A program made the translations under genes and the position numbers. From Rugosibacter sp. (GTDB lineage: Bacteria; Pseudomonadota; Gammaproteobacteria; Burkholderiales; Rhodocyclaceae), in contig JALRCC010000184.1 of assembly GCA_023257495.1 (NCBI GenBank), positions 1 through 7,247 on the forward strand: a stretch of DNA of 7,247 nt, in the 5' to 3' direction. Shown piece by piece: positions 3,918 to 7,247 of the stretch; positions within the stretch are counted from its first letter, which is position 1, and every line of letters starts with the position of its first letter. The notes below the pieces were generated by a model that was not told where the DNA came from, made no database searches, and saw nothing but the letters and a program-made list of their open reading frames with translations.

Positions 3918-6104
3918 TTAGCGTTGGTCAGATACCATTTGTTGCTCACGTCGCCAATAAGCGCGAATAGCGAACCAAAGAACTCCCGCGCCACCCAAAA
4001 AAACCAGCAGTGGCCATCGAACGGGCTGATTCCATTCGGCACGTTTTACTGCCCTCAAGCCAGCATCCACACGCTGATATTTCAAGGTATTGTTACCCAC
4101 CTTGCCTGGTTTGCGATTTTTCAGCCAGGCATGCTGCAAACTGTAATCCTTCGGATGAAAGCCCCATACCCATGGCGCATCGTCACGCAGTTGTTTCACC
4201 ATCTGATCAATCAACATCTGACGTTGTGGGCCATTTTCCATCGTCTGCATCTGCGTGAACAAAGCGTCATAGTCAGGATTGCTGTAATTGGCAGCATTCG
4301 ATCCGTCGTGCAGTACCGCCGACTGTGGGCCAGACAATAAAAACAGAAAATTTTCCGGATCGGGATAATCTGCATTCCATCCAAAATAAAAAAGCTGCGC
4401 AGCGCCCTTGCGTATTTTTTCCTGAAACCGGTTGTAATCCGTATTTCGTACCACTAACTGCACGTTGATTTTGCTCAGCTGCTTGTTCAGCCAGTCCATG
4501 CGTGATTTTGAACCAACGCCTGTCGCCGTTGTATCAAGATAGATCACCAGAGGTTCCCCTGTCGTGGCATCCCGCCCATTTGGCCAGCCTGCTTCGGCCA
4601 ATAGTCGCTTCGCCTCAGCAATGGGTTTGCGTCGTGCCTGGCCATTAACCCAGTCATACATCGTGTGATTGATGCCTTCAGCGCCTTCGCGATAACCAAA
4701 GATCCCTGGCGGTATCGGTCCTTGTGCCGCAACACCACGACCGTTTTGAAAAATAGAAATGAATTCCTCTTGATCCAGGATGATCGAAATCGCCTGCCTT
4801 AGTTTGCGTGCACGTTCAGCCGTTGCTGGATTGCTGCCACCGACCAGTGGATCAAGCCAGTTAAAGCCCATGTAAAAGGTTGAGGTGGCAACGGACGTTG
4901 ATAAGGTAATGCCTTGTGCCTGCATGGCATCGGTGAGCGTTGCCTCGCCACTGTCCATGACTTGCACAGCCTGATCAAAAGAATCTGAAGAGATACCTGA
5001 TATGTCGTAATAGCCTTGCAAGAACTTGTTCCAGTAAGGAATCTGTTCTTTTTCGCGGGTAAAAACAATTTGATCAATAAAGGGTAAGCGTTTGCCACAA
5101 TCATTCAACAACCCGGCCTTTTTATCCTCCGGCTCACCTTCACAAGGGTAAAACTGCTCATGAAAATTCGGATTTCGCTGCAATACCATGCGTGCATTCG
5201 GGTCGTTTTCCGTCAGCATGTAAGGGCCAGTGCCTACGGGATACCAGTCGAGTGTCAGATTTTTTTCTTTCATGCCTGGCTGGCTATAAAACTTATCCGC
5301 TTCCCAGGGCATAGGCGAAAAAAATGGCATCGCCAGCCAGTAAAGAAACTGAGGATATTTTCCCTTGATGCGAATGCGGTAATGGTATTTATCGATCACT
5401 TCCACACCGTCCAGAGTATGTTTTCGCAAATCCAGCCATTCATCGCGCCGTATCACCAGCGCCGACTTTTGCAGATTCTTGGCAAAGTCGACCAACCCGA
5501 CAACATAGCCACTCATGAGCCCCAGGATAGGTGAATGCAATCGTGGATGTGCCAGCCGCTTTATGCCATAAACGTAATCTTCAGCAACCAGCTCGCGCGT
5601 TTCCTGCACAGTAAAATCGGCCAGCGTCGTCACGTGCGCAAGCTGTTCGGTCGATAAATCGTGATACAGGTAAGTGGTGAGGCCATCCCTAGCAGAATGT
5701 CGTGCAAAGGCAGGGTGCGGTTGATAGCGAATACCCGGCTTGATGGCAATAACGTAATCCGTAAAAGCGATCTGTGCTGCCGGACTATCGGCAGGTAATA
5801 TTTTTCCCTCGGCATTCAGGTAACGTGGCTGAGGAACAGCCTCCGCCGTTGCCGGAACCAGGGTATACGGGCGCTTGAGGTAGTGATATTGCAGGGGCGG
5901 CTCGTAAATCTGGGCGGTAAAAGCAATTTCATCTTCGCTATACGACTGCACCGGATCAAGATGTTTTGGGCGATCAATAAATGCGGTGTATAAGATATTT
6001 TTCCCATGTTCTGCCGCAGGGTAAGGATTGTTCCATGCTTCCCCACACCCTGTCAGGAGCAAAACAAGCAAAGTAAAAAACAGGGAATGAAATGATCTCA
6101 ACAT
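3918..6104 (-). CDS. ABC transporter substrate-binding lipoprotein, family 5 (peptide type), with C-terminal membrane helix
   Basis: The 728-residue protein resembles oligopeptide/nickel family-5 binding proteins (SBP_bac_5): [72 protein letters not shown] and [11 protein letters not shown] follow the usual order. The start at 6104 puts a lipoprotein signal first: [10 protein letters not shown], a hydrophobic core and the lipobox LLTGC with Cys20. An in-frame ATG at 6137 would add 11 residues and overlap the putative fabI promoter. The residue after Cys is Gly, not the Asp of classical inner-membrane retention. Unusually, residues about 697-717 ([20 protein letters not shown]) form a hydrophobic helix followed by the basic WRREQQ, a second anchor. 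The protein is about 200 residues longer than typical for the family. No permease or ATPase gene is next to it: downstream is the convergent bpt, upstream the divergent fabI. The ligand is not evident, and no clear Shine-Dalgarno is seen. Confidence 0.9.
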   Translation of the reverse strand: MLRSFHSLFFTLLVLLLTGCGEAWNNPYPAAEHGKNILYTAFIDRPKHLDPVQSYSEDEIAFTAQIYEPPLQYHYLKRPYTLVPATAEAVPQPRYLNAEGKILPADSPAAQIAFTDYVIAIKPGIRYQPHPAFARHSARDGLTTYLYHDLSTEQLAHVTTLADFTVQETRELVAEDYVYGIKRLAHPRLHSPILGLMSGYVVGLVDFAKNLQKSALVIRRDEWLDLRKHTLDGVEVIDKYHYRIRIKGKYPQFLYWLAMPFFSPMPWEADKFYSQPGMKEKNLTLDWYPVGTGPYMLTENDPNARMVLQRNPNFHEQFYPCEGEPEDKKAGLLNDCGKRLPFIDQIVFTREKEQIPYWNKFLQGYYDISGISSDSFDQAVQVMDSGEATLTDAMQAQGITLSTSVATSTFYMGFNWLDPLVGGSNPATAERARKLRQAISIILDQEEFISIFQNGRGVAAQGPIPPGIFGYREGAEGINHTMYDWVNGQARRKPIAEAKRLLAEAGWPNGRDATTGEPLVIYLDTTATGVGSKSRMDWLNKQLSKINVQLVVRNTDYNRFQEKIRKGAAQLFYFGWNADYPDPENFLFLLSGPQSAVLHDGSNAANYSNPDYDALFTQMQTMENGPQRQMLIDQMVKQLRDDAPWVWGFHPKDYSLQHAWLKNRKPGKVGNNTLKYQRVDAGLRAVKRAEWNQPVRWPLLVFLGGAGVLWFAIRAYWRREQQMVSDQR

Positions 6105-6130
6105 AGCGGTGAGTTTAGCCGATCCGCTAT
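6103..6130. promoter_or_regulatory. Inverted repeat, candidate operator between SBP gene and fabI
   Basis: ATAGCGG (6103-6109) and CCGCTAT (6124-6130) are perfect inverse copies with a 14-nt spacer. Their centres are 21 bp apart, two helical turns, which suits a dimeric regulator. The left arm touches the SBP start codon (6102-6104) and the right arm overlaps the fabI -10 box. The known FabR and FadR operators are not recognisable, so any regulator is unknown. Confidence 0.4.
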
Positions 6131-6133
6131 AAT
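6128..6133 (+). promoter_or_regulatory. Candidate -10 box (TATAAT) of the fabI promoter
   Basis: A consensus TATAAT lies 40 bp before the fabI ATG, so transcription would begin near 6140 with a leader of about 34 nt. No convincing -35 box is found 16-18 bp upstream (the area reads tagcggtga), so the promoter may need an activator or be weak. Confidence 0.5.
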
Positions 6134-6173
6134 CCAAAAACCTGATTTAACCGAATTCACACGAGGAAAGACA

Positions 6174-6974
6174 ATGGGATTTCTTGCCGGTAAACGCATT
6201 TTGATCACAGGTTTACTCTCCAACCGATCCATTGCCTATGGCATCGCCAAAGCCTGTCACCGCGAAGGGGCGAGCTTGGCGTTCACTTATCAGAACGATC
6301 GCTTTGCCGATCGAGTCACCAAATTTGCTGAAGAGTTTGGCTCGCAGGCCGTGTTTTCCTGCGATGTCGCAGAAGATGCGCAGATAGAAAAACTTTTTGC
6401 CGACATCGCCAAGCACTGGGACGGTCTTGACGGTCTGGTGCACTCCATTGCCTATGCCCCGGCCGAAGCGATTGAAGGTGATTTTCTCGATGGCATCACG
6501 CGCGATGCCTTTCGCATTGCCCACGATGTATCCTCCTACAGCTATGCAGCACTTGCCAAAGCCGCTCGCCCGCTGTTACTCAAAGGCAACAATGCTTCAC
6601 TCTTAGCGATGACCTATCTCGGTGCCGAACGCACCATGCCAAACTACAACACCATGGGGCTAGCCAAAGCCAGCCTCGAAGCGGCAACGCGCTATCTCGC
6701 CTTTTGTCTTGGGCCACAAGGCATTCGCGCCAATGCCATTTCTGCCGGCCCCATCAAAACCCTCGCCGCTTCCGGTATTGGCAACTTTGGCAAATTGCTG
6801 GCCTATAACGCGCACCATGCCCCCCTGCGACGCAATATCACGATTGAAGAAGTCGGCAATGCTGCTGCCTTCATGCTCTCTGATTTGGCCAGTGGCATCA
6901 CCGGTGAAATCATGTTTGTTGATGGCGGCTTAAATACCACGGCACTGGGCAATACCGACCCCTTGCCTGGTTAA
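6174..6974 (+). CDS. fabI: Enoyl-[acyl-carrier-protein] reductase (NADH)
   Basis: The 266-residue enzyme reduces trans-2-enoyl-ACP with NADH in the last step of each fatty-acid elongation cycle, acting as a cytoplasmic tetramer. It is a short-chain dehydrogenase-fold protein collinear with E. coli FabI. It has the Rossmann start [28 protein letters not shown] (63-68) at the adenine site, HSIAYAP (90-96), and the catalytic Tyr148, Tyr158 and Lys165 in [31 protein letters not shown] forms the substrate-binding loop and GEIMFVDGG the C-terminal strand. Residue 93 is Ala where E. coli has Gly. GAGGA precedes the ATG with good spacing (6163-6167). The GLLSNRS motif is the betaproteobacterial form. 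It is divergent from the SBP gene and is followed after 35 nt by nadK in the same direction. Confidence 0.97.
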   Translation: MGFLAGKRILITGLLSNRSIAYGIAKACHREGASLAFTYQNDRFADRVTKFAEEFGSQAVFSCDVAEDAQIEKLFADIAKHWDGLDGLVHSIAYAPAEAIEGDFLDGITRDAFRIAHDVSSYSYAALAKAARPLLLKGNNASLLAMTYLGAERTMPNYNTMGLAKASLEAATRYLAFCLGPQGIRANAISAGPIKTLAASGIGNFGKLLAYNAHHAPLRRNITIEEVGNAAAFMLSDLASGITGEIMFVDGGLNTTALGNTDPLPG

Positions 6975-7009
6975 TCCTCCCCATCCCCTGATTCCCGGCC
7001 TTCATCCGC

Positions 7010-7247
7010 ATGAAGAACCTCTTTCATACCGTTGCTCTGATCGGCAAATATAAAAGCCCGGAAATTTCAGAATCGCTGGTCACACTCGCGGCGTTTCTTC
7101 GTAGCCACAATCTTGACGTGCTCATTGAAGAAGGTACGGCTACGCATATGGAACCGCATCACTACACCGTCGCCAGCTATGAAACCATTGGCCAGCGCGC
7201 CGATCTGGCGGTTATTTTAGGTGGTGACGGCACGCTGCTTAATGCCG
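7010..7247 (+). CDS. nadK: NAD kinase, N-terminal fragment
   Basis: The frame begins MKNLFHTVALIGKYKSPEI and continues for 79 codons to the window edge, ending in VILGGDGTLLNA. GGDGT (71-75) is the ATP/NAD-binding signature of NAD kinases, which phosphorylate NAD to NADP using ATP or polyphosphate in the cytoplasm. The first 79 residues are collinear with the family (about 290 residues in full), so some 70 percent lies outside the window. The Shine-Dalgarno before the ATG is poor, which may mean translation depends on read-through or coupling from fabI 35 nt upstream. NADP and fatty-acid synthesis are linked through NADPH demand, but that connection is only suggested by position. Confidence 0.93.
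   Translation, partial: MKNLFHTVALIGKYKSPEISESLVTLAAFLRSHNLDVLIEEGTATHMEPHHYTVASYETIGQRADLAVILGGDGTLLNA

Noticed and set aside
3912..5534. Several plus-strand frames of 82-142 codons opposite the substrate-binding protein gene
   Set aside because: They lie antisense to a clearly homologous long gene, show no recognisable domain and lack ribosome-binding sites.
6444..6464. Ala at FabI position 93, where E. coli has Gly93, a site of triclosan-resistance mutations
   Set aside because: Staphylococcus aureus FabI naturally has Ala at the equivalent site and is triclosan-sensitive, so Ala alone is not evidence of resistance.

Overview
The window looks like chromosomal DNA of a betaproteobacterium. 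The FabI N-terminus ([16 protein letters not shown]) and the NAD kinase N-terminus (TVALIGKYKSPEI) match from memory the betaproteobacterial versions of these housekeeping enzymes. The adjacent aat-bpt pair and the tRNA-Val(GAC) with encoded CCA also suit a Gram-negative proteobacterium. I cannot name the genus.

Layout. 1-103 (-): the N-terminus of a Rieske-type ring-hydroxylating oxygenase, running off the left edge. 104-758: mostly non-coding, with a candidate 45-residue membrane protein (+) at 385-522 and a strong bidirectional terminator at 594-640. 759-1010 (-): a small acidic protein of unknown function. 1227-1303 (-): tRNA-Val(GAC) with a clear stable-RNA promoter. 1503-2015 (+): an exported NlpC/P60 peptidase, apparently made from a leaderless transcript and carrying an 11-C homopolymer. 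2094-2333 (+): a double-CDGSH iron-sulfur protein. 2395-3863 (+): aat and bpt, the two bacterial N-degron transferases, overlapping by ATGA. 3918-6104 (-): a large family-5 substrate-binding lipoprotein with an unusual C-terminal membrane helix. 6174-6974 (+): fabI. 7010-7247 (+): the start of nadK, cut by the right edge.

The most notable point is that aat is intact along its whole length except for one in-frame amber codon (2569-2571), where the family has the first Trp of PILWWSPDPR. Either the Leu/Phe branch of N-end-rule tagging has been lost recently while bpt survives, or the codon is read through, or it is a base-call error. The eight other complete genes proposed here contain no TAG terminator, which is suggestive but a small sample.

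Other points worth checking are the poly-C tract and predicted leaderless start of the NlpC/P60 gene, the doubly anchored binding protein, an inverted repeat covering the SBP start codon and the fabI -10 box, and a 12-bp inverted repeat that includes the 3' end of the tRNA. I see no mobile element, CRISPR array or obvious new multi-gene system; most of the window is housekeeping.
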